A stretch of DNA of 64,000 nucleotides from Ostrinia nubilalis (Eukaryota > Arthropoda > Insecta > Lepidoptera > Crambidae). Numbering within the stretch: the first letter of the stretch is position 1; each line of letters starts with the position of its first letter. The position numbers and the translations under genes are program-made. A model generated the notes under the pieces. The model ran no database searches and was not told the DNA's origin. It worked only from the letters and a program-made list of their open reading frames with translations. Location of the stretch: positions 5,551,001-5,615,000 of the forward strand of contig NC_087097.1 of the NCBI RefSeq assembly GCF_963855985.1. The letters are read 5' to 3'. Of this stretch, positions 47,060 to 58,600 are shown piece by piece.

Positions 47060-47868
47060 TGTTACAGGAAATGTATGAATTCTAGGAATTGTATACTATT
47101 CCTAGGAAATGTATACAATTCCGAAGCTATTTAGGAAATGTATACAATATTGCTTCAGAGATTTTTTAATACGCACATATCCTAGGAAATGTATACTTTT
47201 CCTAGGAATTTTATAGAATTCCAATATTGTATTAGGAAATGTATAAAAATAAGCGGCACAACCGCGGTTGCGTGATCGGGTGCCCCTCGGTACGCCTAAA
47301 ATTTCATTTAGCCAAATCACATTGGCCGATAGGTACTTTTAACTCACAATTATTATTGTTTGGCATACCTTTCTTTCGGCATCACGCATATTACGCTGAA
47401 GTATTGAAAATCCCTAATTTTAACATCTCATCATCATCCTGTAGCTGGATAACAAAGTCTCGGTTAGGTTAGGTTAGACTTGTGACCTTACACATACACA
47501 TCTGCCGCAGCGCGGTAGCGCCATGTAAGTTTCGGAGAAAAAAAAGTGGCGTAATAAATATAATTTTGTGTAAAAAAAATTTAGGCTTAAAATTTGTGTG
47601 CCATAGACAACTAGGCGTCCAAAAAATTTGACGATTCGATGGAGACCCCGCGTAATCGGATGATGCAATATCCTCCCCTCGCACCGCATGTTCACGCGTA
47701 TTCATTGAAATCTTAATTACATTTCCGATTGCTGTTTAGGAAATGTGTAATTTTCCTAGGAAATGTGTCTAATATAATTCACATCACACATTTCCGGATG
47801 ATTTTAGGACTTATACACAATTCCTAGGAATTGTATACAATGACGGATTTCATACATTTCCTGTAACA
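47060..47868. mobile_element. Palindrome-rich inverted-repeat element with CATA target duplication
   Basis: TGTTACAGGAAATGTATGAA at the left is mirrored by TTCATACATTTCCTGTAACA at the right. Both sides carry many CCTAGGAA(A/T)TGTATAC words. The 4-bp flank CATA (47056-47059, 47869-47872) is confirmed by the uninterrupted LINE tail at 3950. The centre (47240-47700) has no full-length protein frame; ORFs there are 60-78 codons without a clear domain. A (GGTTA)3 run lies at 47462-47476. Superfamily unknown. Confidence 0.75.
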
Positions 47869-47872
47869 CATA

Positions 47873-48806
47873 TAAAATAAAAAAATAATTAGCTCCCATG
47901 GAAGTTCAAAAGTGATCATTGACATTGACATAGATGTCCAAAGTTAGTCATTTTAGGATGAATATCCAAGTATAGCTAAAAATTGCGATATTTATTGTCT
48001 TTCCAATTTACTATCATTGATGATAGTTATGTGTATCAAAATTACGCGACACAGTTTGTCACAATTTGTATGTTAGTAGATCGAATTCAATTTTAGCATG
48101 TAGGTATTGTAATTATAATGAGACTTCACGCTCGGATTGGACTTAATTATAAATACTCAATAAATTACTTTTGTGCGATTACTGAGTTGGAAAGGCATCG
48201 GGTACCGCTATTATTTATGTGGTATTCATATGGCAATTAAATATCTTGCAATATTGCCATGGGCAATAATTTTGTCACACGTCACACGGATTCATTTCAT
48301 TTTATTACTAAATTATTGTCGTATAAAAAATTTAATTTACGCATAACTGTACCTAATGTTGAAGTAAGTTTAAAAATAAAAACGTTTCTGATTATGACGT
48401 AACTGACTCCATAAAACAAGTATTGTATATTTTGTAGATATTTTAGGTAGGTATTTATGCATATTAAGCAGCTATTCGAAAGACAATAAATACTCGAATG
48501 ATAATAGTATCTATCTATCCGCGTGTAACAGGAACATGTATGTGCAGGAAACTCTAAAATTAACTGTGCAAAGTTAAATGAACCCCAGAATAAGAAATAT
48601 TCAACAACATACATACGTAATGAATTCATTACAGGCATATGTCAATCAATTGAAAACAGCTGAATTACTAATTAATTAACCTCATATTTTTTATCAATTT
48701 ATATTAATTTTATATAATTACCACTGACATTTACGAAACTTCAATAAAATAAACAAAAAAGTCGTAACTAATTAATTGGTATAGTTTTTACTGGATATTA
48801 TGCTTG
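47873..48806. other. AT-rich non-coding stretch
   Basis: A 113-codon antisense ORF at 48297-48638 has no recognisable domain. No repeat boundaries were found after the LINE tail end near 47890. Confidence 0.4.
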
Positions 48807-48813
48807 GTACTTT

Positions 48814-48994
48814 CGTTCTTTCGTTCATTCGTTCGTTTCAGCTGAAAGACGAGACGACTGCTGGAGAAAGCCCTTCCCCAAGGATTTCCACAAAGACCGG
48901 TCCTGCGCCGCTCGCATCCAGGCACCCCCCGCGACCCCCACCAGATCGTCAGTCCACCTAGTGGGAGGCCTGCCCATGCTACGTCTTCCGGCTC
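48814..48994 (-). mobile_element. RTE-like LINE 3' tail with 7-bp target duplication
   Basis: The minus-strand frame reads AGRRSMGRPPTRWTDDLVGV and AQDRSLWKSLG. The tail is (GAAC/GAAA)n (plus strand CGTTCTTTCGTTCATTCG). GTACTTT is duplicated at 48807-48813 and 48995-49001. Confidence 0.75.
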
Positions 48995-49001
48995 GTACTT
49001 T

Positions 49002-50518
49002 ACATCCTTTAAAACACTTCTGTAGATCCACTACCTTTGGTTTTACAATTACAATTATTGTTCAATCATATTAGTCAACATATTAGGTGAATAATAATAT
49101 AGGACTCGTACTAATGGATTAATATTATGTGGTTCCATAAAAATATCGCGCGAATAGTCAGCATAATATTTAGTTCCATCGGAAAGTTAAAGATCTATTC
49201 ATGAGGAATATGCTATCAAATCCACTCACAAAGGCAACTTTAATATTAAATCCTTGCGGTATTTCATATTAATATTATTATGTATCTCGTATAGCACAAA
49301 ATAGACTTGGTTAACTCTGTGAAGTTTTGCCCCCACATCCCGTTGACCTTTCTGATTTTACCTGTAACCACAAACCAGGCCTTGTTATTAACATAAATTT
49401 AATTCTCAAACCCTTATAACTCAAGGCAAGTTATTACATCGGCTTTGCGTTTCATTTCACATCGGTAAACAATAAATTTGGTATGCGTACCGGCTAAAAT
49501 AAGATCTCCTCACGCGGAAAAGTTTCTGCTGGAATTATATTCAAAACGCAAAAACATGTGGTTGAAAAGAAGTATGCGAAAAACAAATTAAAACTCATTT
49601 TCTAACATACTTTTTTAAACTGTACAGAAAAAAGTGGTTAATAGATACCACGAACTCTCGAAAAAAAGCGTACAAACCATTATTACGTATCGTACCTTGA
49701 TGTGTAATGTACCTACCTAACTCTACTTAATCAGAGGTAAATTAACATCTAATTTAAATAAAAAACATACTTCGTTTTCTGCACCAAAACATCTTAAAAA
49801 GGTTAGCTCCCAAAAAAATACACAACAAATTAATACACACCATAATTCAATTCATATTAGGTAGAATTTTTTGACATTTCCATATACATGGTCTGTAATG
49901 AGCAGTGAAGTGACATTGCATAAAATAGAGGTTAAGAAAAAACCTCCAAATTCCCAGTTAGGCTTCTTTATATCGAGCGGGCGTATTAGGAAACTTGTTA
50001 AAATATAAGAGTACCGCTACTACAGCCGTTACTACTGCCGACTATGCAGGCCTTATTGGATTAGGCTTCGGCCGTTGACTCATGAGCACACGATATCTTC
50101 AAAATGTGCCGCTACCACGTAATACTAGGTTACTCCGTTGATTTCGTTGTTTCGGGCCTATCTGTCACTTTCGCTCATTCTGGCATCTCGCTTTGCGTGA
50201 GAGGGATGGCAACATTCGAAACTTCGGATAACATTTTTCAGGGTAGCCCCTTAGAACCGTTTTTGTATCATCGATTATAGTTTATAACATGGTACGGGGA
50301 CAACTGTACGTACAGTCGATACGTTAACGCGTGTGTAGGCGGTATAACTCGTACTCTGTGAGTGACGTATGGACTTGTAAATATTAATGAACGATAATGG
50401 GCAATGGTGTGGGAGTATGGAGTAGCAATGAATTGAATCGATAAATGAGTTACACATTGATTTACATAAACTGTTGAGTGTATCAAACTAGTTTAAATTT
50501 ACCGTTTGTGGCTTGATT
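49002..50518. other. AT-rich non-coding stretch
   Basis: No supported gene. 50105-50230 is more GC-rich but shows no clear boundary or domain. Confidence 0.4.
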
Positions 50519-50700
50519 TAAGCCTAGGCGTAGACCACCGACTTTTAGTTCGCCGATAGTTGAGTCGGGCTGTTAATCAGTATGGAGATGTATGAAACTG
50601 CGCACATTACACCGATTTGTTATCGGCCGATTTTTCATACAAATTAGAATCGGGTCCAATTATCGGCCAACTAAAAGTTAGTGGTCTGCGCTTAGGCTTA
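50519..50700. mobile_element. MITE with TA at both ends
   Basis: TAAGCCTAGGCGTAGACCAC at the left is mirrored by GTGGTCTGCGCTTAGGCTTA at the right, and the match continues over ACTTTTAGTT and GCCGATA. TA at both ends probably is the target duplication. The partial relative at 10960-11078 shows it is a family. Confidence 0.7.
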
Positions 50701-51470
50701 GTGTTGAAGAACTTATCTTGATGCGCCAAGATTATTACGCATTTTATTTCCTAAAATATCTCCAAGTTAGCGAAAGTCTTTTAGAATCCTCTTTACTGCC
50801 TCCTCTCAAATACCGCCCTGTATAAAAACAGCCAATTCCAAGACAGAACCCATTTCATATAATGGTTGTTGTAGACAATTTTGGAATTATAAATGAACTT
50901 TTGTAAGCCTCGTTGTTGTTTACTATTAAGATAACTCTTAATTATAACTAGGTACAGTTATAAACTCCTTTAATTTGCAAGCATAATATAAATCTTTCAA
51001 TTCAGAATTGACCTACTTTAAAATGGTGTTTCAAATTGGTTGATCATATAAGAGCAACTGAGTAATGGTTCAATTCAATTCGAATCCATTATTTGCCTTG
51101 ATGACACAATATGCGTATTGTTGCTGAGAATTTGCTTAGCGGATCGTTCTTGGAAGTGGTAATTTGGATAGACATTATAAAGCCTTGTTTGCTTCATTAT
51201 TTACTTATTTATTTATACTTCAATGCCAAAAATATTAACATTAGGCGAACTTAATGCCATAAGGCATTCTCATCCAGTCCTGTGTCTTATCATTTATATC
51301 AGGAATTCACGCCATTCCCAATAACTAGATGTGCGATAAAGCCTTCATGCTGCAATCTCAAGAGTACATGGCTTTGCTGACACGTTATTAACGTAATAGA
51401 TAAATGCTTGACCGTGTACAGGAAATCCTTTCAACCGCGACATACACTCAAAACGATGTTTTTAATAACA
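50701..51470. other. AT-rich non-coding stretch
   Basis: No gene or repeat was recognised. Confidence 0.4.
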
Positions 51471-52139
51471 TTTTTTTTTATTTGTGTTGAGCGGCTATTC
51501 TAGTTCAATAAAGTCCTAGTATCACTGCGACCGTTATCGATCTATTGTGATCGCCGCTGTTTTCCTTACAGTTCGCCTCCGAGTCCTGCATCCATTAGGA
51601 AGTGCAGTATCTTTTGGGGGGCGATATGTTTTACATCTTGTGGGCTTAGGATGTGTTTGCCCAGGTGTAAGCTCCGCTTGCGCATCAGAGGTCCGCAGTC
51701 CGTGAGCATGTGTAGTGGCGTTTCATCTGCCTCTTGGCACATCCTGCACGTTCTTGTTTCGGACAGTCCCATAGTGGACAAGTGCTTGTTTAAGCTGCAG
51801 TGTCCAGTGAGGGCTCGAACTAAGATGCGCATTTTGGTCCTACTCAGTCCTATGATCTGCTTAGAGCTTTTTCGATCATAGGCTTTTATGAGAGCTTTGG
51901 AATGAGTTAATCCTGGCGTGTCTGACCATGCCATAAAGGATTTGTTTAAATAGATGTTCTCCAGGGTCATTCGAGCGAGACTTTTGGGAACACCACAAAA
52001 GGGTTCTGGACCATATTGTGTTCCCTCCGCTCCCGCTCTGGCTAGTTCGTCGGCATTTTCATTGCCCTCGATTCCTGCATGACCTGGAACCCATCTCAGC
52101 GTTACTCTGTTTCGTTCTCCTAGAGTATTTAGTCGACTC
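51471..52139 (-). pseudogene. LINE 3' part: end of RNase H, C-terminal zinc motif, poly(A)
   Basis: Downstream half of a LINE split by the LTR retrotransposon. The minus-strand frame from 52138 reads NRVTLRWVPGHAGIEGN and NADELA (the last RNase H catalytic block), then GHCSLNKHLSTMGL and a CRMC...H...C zinc-type motif (C-X2-C-X7-H-X4-C) typical of I/LOA-group LINEs, and stops at 51566. A short 3' UTR with AATAAA-like sequence ends in a poly(A) run (plus strand T-run at 51471-51483). A candidate 6-bp target word ATAACA lies just outside, but the 5' side is a simple repeat, so this is weak. Confidence 0.8.
52136..52139. repeat. Target site duplication ACTC, left copy
   Basis: ACTC directly precedes the 5' LTR and is repeated at 61078-61081 directly after the 3' LTR. 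Four bases is the usual length for Ty3/gypsy integrases. Confidence 0.9.
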
Positions 52140-53596
52140 TGTAACGTTGCCGTTTGCTGTTTTTTCACAAATTAATATTTCTTCTCAATATTCTGATTTT
52201 GGATACCACTGGCGACATCTATTGGCGTGATTTAGAATTAATTTGCAATAGATGGCGCTTTTTGCTCAGTTAATTGAAATATACTTTGATGAAACATTTC
52301 CTAGTGTTTTTATATTGATTATTCTATTTTTCAAGTAGAATATTTTCAGTGTTCTGGAAATTGTTTTCATCATGGTTTTATTAGTACAGTATTTACTTTT
52401 TCAAACGGCGAAACGAAACGTATCGCGATGTCTATGACAGAGCGGCTGTCAGTGGAGCTGTCAAATGACTTAGGAATTTGTCGATCGTGCGCAACCGCAA
52501 TTTGATTATTTTCGGGAATGTAATTCCTTTTATTTCAAATCGGGTGGTGCAAAATGCATCCACGATAATTTCTTGATGAATAAATAAAAATAACACACAT
52601 GAGGTAAGTTCCCGTCGGAGAATTTATTTATTTTTCGTGATTGATATTTTTCGTATTCCAGTACGTGGTTATTTCATGTGATCGTTTCTTTCAGAGATTC
52701 CCTAAATCCTATTCGGATGAGGGTATTGGGTTGCTGAGGGCTGCGAGCGAAGCTCAAATTAGTGAACAGCCTTCGTAAGTATTTCTTTGCCATTGCGGTT
52801 TTTTTCATAACCTAATGCCACGTTCCACATGTGATGCTGACACACGTATTTTTCGTTTCAGATGCGGGATTTCATAGATTTCATATTTTACATGTTGATA
52901 TTTCATATATTTTAATTTCTCTTCATTTCGTATCAAATATTTGTCCTTTCTAAACTGCTGATCTCTTCGCATTTCCTCCTTGTCATCAAACCTCTGTCTC
53001 TGCAAGAGTTTGAACGCTTACCTGTCGAAGAGATGCAAGAGCTTCATCTGGCACTGCGCGCTTGAGGCCGTGGAGGACGCTGCTTGGAGCCTAAAAGTGT
53101 GCGAGACCCGTTGGACCCCGGAAGAAGAGAGGAACGTTCAGGGTAACGGCTTATAACCGCATGGCTTCCAAGGTACCCACTTTTCCATCCTTCAAGTAGG
53201 AGTCTTTCCGACCTGACATCGTGCAGTTATCTTAACTATTAGACTCTTTAATATTTAGGCTGAGTTTTAAGAAATTTGTAGTGGCAATAATATTCACCAA
53301 ACCGAACCTAATTAACGACCCTGAATCCCTTGAGATTGGCACTATTACAGTAGTTATTATAATATCGTAATTGTTAACTATATACGAGCATACGTGATAA
53401 AAATAAACCGTGTCAATTGAGAGGGAGCTGTTTTATTTACATTTTCTAATTTCACACAAGGAACGGTAACTTATATAAATTTCTGCAAGCCGGACAACCT
53501 CTTTTTCACGTGCAGACAATTCACCATCTTCTCAGTCTGCACCGGTGGCGGTTCAATTCCAGTCACCAAGCCGCCAGGAAAAAATCCTTTCTTGCA
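52140..53596 (+). repeat. 5' LTR (1457 bp)
   Basis: Begins TGTAACGTTGCCG and ends CCTTTCTTGCA, the usual TG...CA. It is the same length as the 3' LTR; the only difference I found is C at 53244 against G at 60725. TATATAAAT at 53472 could be the promoter TATA, which would place transcription start near 53500 and make U3 about 1.36 kb with a short R-U5. AATAAA occurs at 53402-53407. The plus strand also carries strong splice-like signals (see separate entry), and the minus strand an unexplained 66-codon ORF (52805-53005). Confidence 0.95.
52604..52861 (+). other. Two intron-like segments within the LTR
   Basis: GAG then GTAAGT at 52604 and a pyrimidine-rich TTTCTTTCAG ending at 52694 define a possible 91-nt intron. 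An 80-nt exon-like piece (52695-52774) ends CCTTC then GTAAGT at 52775, and TTTTTCGTTTCAG ending at 52861 closes a possible 87-nt intron. Sizes and signals fit short insect introns. The spliced frame from the ATG at 52599 ends after about 15 codons, so coding use is not supported. The same signals recur in the 3' LTR at +7481. Confidence 0.35.
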
Positions 53597-53597
53597 G

Positions 53598-53615
53598 TGG
53601 CGCCCCTCTTTGGTG
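53598..53615 (+). promoter_or_regulatory. Primer-binding site
   Basis: TGGCGCCCCTCTTTGGTG starts one base after the 5' LTR. The TGG start pairs with the CCA end of a tRNA, as needed to prime minus-strand DNA synthesis. Which tRNA is used cannot be told without a tRNA set. Confidence 0.7.
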
Positions 53616-54391
53616 TTTATTATTGCCACCCTTTTTGTAAAAGGTTTATGGGTGGATGGTTAATAAAAGAAGCGACATTGTTTGCTGACTATCCTCTCAT
53701 ACACTTTTATTTAGTTATTTTATTATTGTAATTAGGGAATTTCTCATGTTGTGTGTTGTGTTTGTCCTGTATTTTATTTTTGTGGCCCACATTTTGTTAA
53801 CAACATAAACTTATAACCTATTTATAACAGAGCGTACTTACTCTTATTTATGAGGAACTACATAATGTTTGGTTATTTTGTTGAGTTGAAACTTGTTTTA
53901 TAGTTGGGACAAGTAAGTAACATTTTTATTGTTAGGTTATCAATTTAGTATACCTACACTGCTTTTGTGTTTCTTTATGTAAACATATAACCCGTTACTT
54001 ACTTTAATTTTAATTAATTTTTCAAGGACAAACACTTTTGTTGAAATTTAAAATTAGTTTATGTAATAGGATAACAAAGTACCTATTTACCTGTTATTTT
54101 GTACTAAGGTAACAATTTCCTTTGTGTCACTGCGGACATATAACATTAATTTGAAGTTACCTAGTACATTGTTTTTTTTGGTAATTATTTACATACTTGT
54201 TTATTACTTGTATTTTTTTTAAACAATAACATTATTGTTGTTATTGTGTGTTTTAGAACATAAGTGAGAGGTTTTATCCAATCTTGTAAGGTGCCATTCT
54301 CAACAAATTTGACAATTTAAATTCATTTTCATTCAAAAATTTTTAAATAATATTTTTGCCACTTAGTTTATTTTACACATAGCTTTTTACA
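53616..54391 (+). other. Untranslated leader of the LTR retrotransposon
   Basis: About 780 bp, AT-rich, between the primer-binding site and gag. No ORF over about 73 codons and no domain; it probably holds packaging signals. Confidence 0.6.
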
Positions 54392-55639
54392 ATGGATACC
54401 AAAACGGTTTACTACCATTCATTATTACGCGACGAACTTATTTATGAGATAACTGTTCGATCTGAGTCTCCGGAAGATACAGTTCCCAAAATGAAAAAAC
54501 AACTTAAGTCATTGTGTTCTGAGTTTAGTCCTGAGGAAATTATTGATGAAGAACTTAAACCTAGTGTGGAATTGCCCAATATTTCTGGCAAGTTAAAGGA
54601 ATTACAATCACATTTAGATAATTTCAAGAAGACTAAGGAGCGGTATCAGCTGACTCGTTCGAAGGCTTTGTATTGCCACTTGCTTCACCGACTGGATAGG
54701 CTAGCAGCGTGTAAGGAATCTGTTGACGCAGCTATTCATGCTAGTTTAAAACAGAAGTTGAACATGTGCCTTTCAGTTTTAGAAGGCTTCGTCACAAACA
54801 AGTCAGATGGGGAATCTAGTTCCAATTTACACTCAGACGATTGTAGGGAAACTGTTGTTGTGGACCAGTCATCGAAGGTAAATGTTTTAAATTGGAACAT
54901 AAAGTTTTCAGTTGATTCCAGTGTGCATTCCTTTTTGGAATTAGTTAACGAACGCGCGACAGCTTTTGGTGTTTCTGATAGTGTTTTATTTAAGTCGGCG
55001 TTTTGTTTTTTCCATGATCAAACACTTTTATGGTATAGAGGTGTCAAAGATCAAGTCTCGTCGTGGAAGGAACTAAGTGAATTATTGGTTGAGGAGTTTG
55101 CACCTGCAGATTATGACTATAGGTTAATAGGAGAAATTCGTTCTCGTACACAAGGTCAGGATGAACCTACCCACATTTATTTTGCTATCATGAATGGAAT
55201 GTTTTCGCGTTTGAAACGGCCATTTTCTGAACAAGATAAGATTGAGATCTTGTTACATAATATTAGGCCTATCTATGCTGAATTGTTAGCTTTACACGAC
55301 TTCGACACTGTTGCTGACCTCAAAGATAAATGTCGTAAAATTGAAGTAAGACGTCAGCAAACTAGTACCTTCAATGAACCACCTAAACAGCCGTGTATGA
55401 ATCCGGAGTACACCTACAAGGGTAAATCACCAAAGCCTGTTACTGCTGTCACACAACCACCCTTTTCTGACAGTAAACCTACTTCTAACAAAAAACTCTT
55501 GTGTTTGAAGTGTAAGGCAAATACACATAGTACAAAATACTGTACGGATAAACGGTTGCTATGTTTTAAGTGTGGTGAAGTAGGGTACACTACTAAAAAT
55601 TGTGCTAAGTGTAAAAGTGCTACCAATTCAAAAAACTAG
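54392..55639 (+). CDS. gag: Gag polyprotein of Ty3/gypsy-type retrotransposon
   Basis: 415 codons. The protein would form the intracellular virus-like particle that packages the element RNA. The N-terminal third is charged and helix-prone; the middle (about 170-320) has the capsid-like pattern of retrotransposon Gag (LLWYRGVKDQ, LSELLVEEF, FAIMNGMFSRLKRPFSE). The C-terminus is basic with two nucleocapsid zinc knuckles: residues 371-384 fit C-X2-C-X4-H-X4-C, while 391-404 has the same spacing but Tyr in place of His (CFKCGEVGYTTKNC). ATG at 54392 follows a good ACA context. It ends at TAG 55637-55639, with a slippery heptamer on its last codons. No internal stops. Confidence 0.9.
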   Translation: MDTKTVYYHSLLRDELIYEITVRSESPEDTVPKMKKQLKSLCSEFSPEEIIDEELKPSVELPNISGKLKELQSHLDNFKKTKERYQLTRSKALYCHLLHRLDRLAACKESVDAAIHASLKQKLNMCLSVLEGFVTNKSDGESSSNLHSDDCRETVVVDQSSKVNVLNWNIKFSVDSSVHSFLELVNERATAFGVSDSVLFKSAFCFFHDQTLLWYRGVKDQVSSWKELSELLVEEFAPADYDYRLIGEIRSRTQGQDEPTHIYFAIMNGMFSRLKRPFSEQDKIEILLHNIRPIYAELLALHDFDTVADLKDKCRKIEVRRQQTSTFNEPPKQPCMNPEYTYKGKSPKPVTAVTQPPFSDSKPTSNKKLLCLKCKANTHSTKYCTDKRLLCFKCGEVGYTTKNCAKCKSATNSKN

Positions 55640-58600
55640 CAGGTAACCGAAGTAATGTTATTTCAGAAGATGTCGAACCTTCTGAAAATAAACAATGGTT
55701 GGACATTGTTGATTCTTATTTCAAAAACAACAACGTTACTTCGGTTTTGTTTAAACCTAATATAAATGATGTTCGGCCATATTTGAACGTGAACATTTTA
55801 GACATGACTGTTTGCGGACTATTGGATTCTGGAGCTGCAATTTCAATTATTGGTAACGGAGCACACCAACGTTTCATTGATCTGGGTTACTCTTTGGATG
55901 AGTCGTGTGCATCAACGGTTACTGTTGCTGATGGGTCTTTCTGTAGCACTATAGGAACCATCACATTACCTATTACATTTAAGGACGTCACAAAGGTAAT
56001 TACATTTTATGTCATTCCTTCAATTGTCTCTGATGTCATTTTAGGAGTAGACTTTTGGAAAAATTTTAAATTAATGCCAGAGATTTTTCAAAATATTTGT
56101 TACGTAGAGGCACCTAAAAATTTTCTTAAAACTTCATCGAACATTGACAAGCCTATCAATTTTATTCAGTCTTTTGAAAACTTAAACTTGGAACAACGTG
56201 AATTGGCAGACAGGATGATCAAACAGTTTCATAGTGTTTCTTTTGAAAGCAAGGGCTTAGGTAGGACGGATCTTATTGAGCACACAATAAACACAGGCGA
56301 AGCTTCACCGATTAAGTGTAGGCCATATCCCATGTCACCTGAGAAGTCTAAGGAGTTACATAAGGAGGTAGATAAGATGCTGGAGCTAGATGTTATTACA
56401 CCTAGTGAAAGTCCGTGGAATAATCCCGTACTTATGGTTCCTAAATCTGACGGTTCATGGCGATTTTGTTTAGACTGCCGTAAACTTAATGCAGTCACTA
56501 AAGGTGACGCTTACGCTATCCCGTACATACCTCAAATTTTAGACAGCCTTAGAAATGCTAAGTACATCAGTTCTGTGGATTTTAAATCTAGTTTCTGGCA
56601 AATTAAATTAGACGAACAGTCACAAGAGAAAACTAGTTTCACTGTTCCAGGGAGAGGCTTGTTCAAATTTAAGGTAATGCCATTTGGTCTTTGCGGAGCA
56701 CCTGCTCGTCAGCAAAGATTGATGGACATGTTGTTCGGAACGCCTTTTTGTAGTGACATAACTAAAGGAATGATCTTTTGTTACGTTGATGACGTCATAA
56801 TAGTTGCAGAGGACTTCAATACGCACTTATTATTACTACAGCGACTGCACCAACGTATCCAAAGTGCAAATTTGACGATTAACTTCGAAAAAAGTAAATT
56901 TTTTAGACAGTCGCTGAAATATTTAGGGTACATCGTTGATGAGTATGGTTTGAGGACAGACCCAGACAAAGTGCGTGCAATTCTTGATTTCCCGGTACCA
57001 AAAACTTCGAAAGAGGTTAAAATGTTTATTGGCACTTGTTCTTGGTACCGTCGGTTCATCCGGAATTTTGCATCCATTGCTGCGCCTTTGAATGCCCTCA
57101 CCAGTACTAAGACTAAATTTTTGTGGAACCCAGCTGCACAAGAGGCTTTTGAATCTTTAAAAAATTGTTTGGTCTCTGCTCCAGTTTTAGCATGCCCAGA
57201 TTTTGAGAAGCCCTTTTCTGTTCATTGCGATGCGTCAAGTTACGGCATAGGTGGTATGCTAACCCAGACAGTAGACGGGAATGACCATCCTATTGCATAT
57301 ATTAGTAGATCACTTAATAAGAATGAACGTAACTACAGTGCAACCGAAAGGGAAGCACTAGCGGTAGTTTTTGCGGTAGAGAAATTTGAACCGTACCTAG
57401 GCACCAGACCATTTAAGGTTATTACGGATCATGCTTCCCTTAAATGGTTCATGAACTTAGAGAACCCGACAGGTCGTTTAGCTCGTTGGGGATGTCGTCT
57501 GTCCCAATACAATTTTACTATCGAGCATCGTAGGGGGAAGGATAATGTTGTCCCAGACGCTCTCTCGCGTTTATTGAATGTAGATGCTATAGATACCTCA
57601 GTTTCAGTGGACGTTGATGACGAGTGGTATAATAAAGTGATACATGGTTGCACGGCTTATCCAAAGAACTACCCCAACTATCGCATTGAAAATGGGAAAC
57701 TGTACAGGCTTAGTAAAGGTAAATATACCCTGACACAGGAGTTTGACTGGAAAGAAGTTGTGTCCAAGTCCAAGAGGAAAGCAGTCATCGCCGAAAACCA
57801 CGAACCTCCGACTTCAGCACACTTTGGTGTATTCAAAACACACCGAAGATTGAGCCTGAGGTATTATTGGCCGGGGATGTACCGCGACGTCATGGACTTC
57901 GTAAAAAATTGCACAACTTGTTCCGCGTACAAACACAAGACTACCTTGACACCTGGACTCATGGGTCAGCCTAAGCAATGTTTCAGACCGTTTCAAGCTT
58001 TGTCGATAGACTTAGTCGGACCTTTGCCTAGATCCCGATCAGGTTACATTCATCTGTTAGTGGTCACTTGCTGTTTTTCAAAATATACAATGCTATTTCC
58101 CTTGAGACGCGCGACTAGCGCAGCTGTGGCAAAGGCGATCGAGAACTATGTTCTCCTGGCTCATGGAATTCCTGAAACCGTAATTACCGACAATGGGGTT
58201 CAATTTACGGGATCGGAGTTTCGTAGCCTGTTGGAGAAATATAACGTCCCTCGTGTACATTACGGTCCTAGATACACGCCACAGATAAACTTGGTCGAAA
58301 GGTATAACAAAACAGTAATGACTGCCGTATCTTCGTACGTGAAAGAAGATCATAGAACCTGGGATCTCAATTTGTTTAAGATTCAGTTCGCACTTAACAG
58401 TGCTGTGAACGAATCTACCGGATTTACACCGTTCTTTTTGGTTCATGGCAGAGAACCTATAATAAATGGCTCCTTTTATAAGCAAACGGACGACTGCGAG
58501 TATGAAGTTGCTATGCCAAGAGAAGACTATGCAGGGGAGTTTGGCGTCTTGAAGGAAGTGTTCGAGAAGGTACGTTCGCATTTGCTGAAGGCCCACGCTA

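Noticed and set aside
47239..47472. A THAP-like or other zinc-finger transposase piece in the 47060 element (CVIGC near the ORF start)
   Set aside because: Only two cysteines and no further motif; too short to support.
51566..52168. 200-codon ORF as a stand-alone RNase H gene
   Set aside because: Its first residues come from the LTR; the rest is the 3' part of the split LINE.
58093..58596. 167-codon antisense ORF over integrase
   Set aside because: It is a shadow of pol with no domain.
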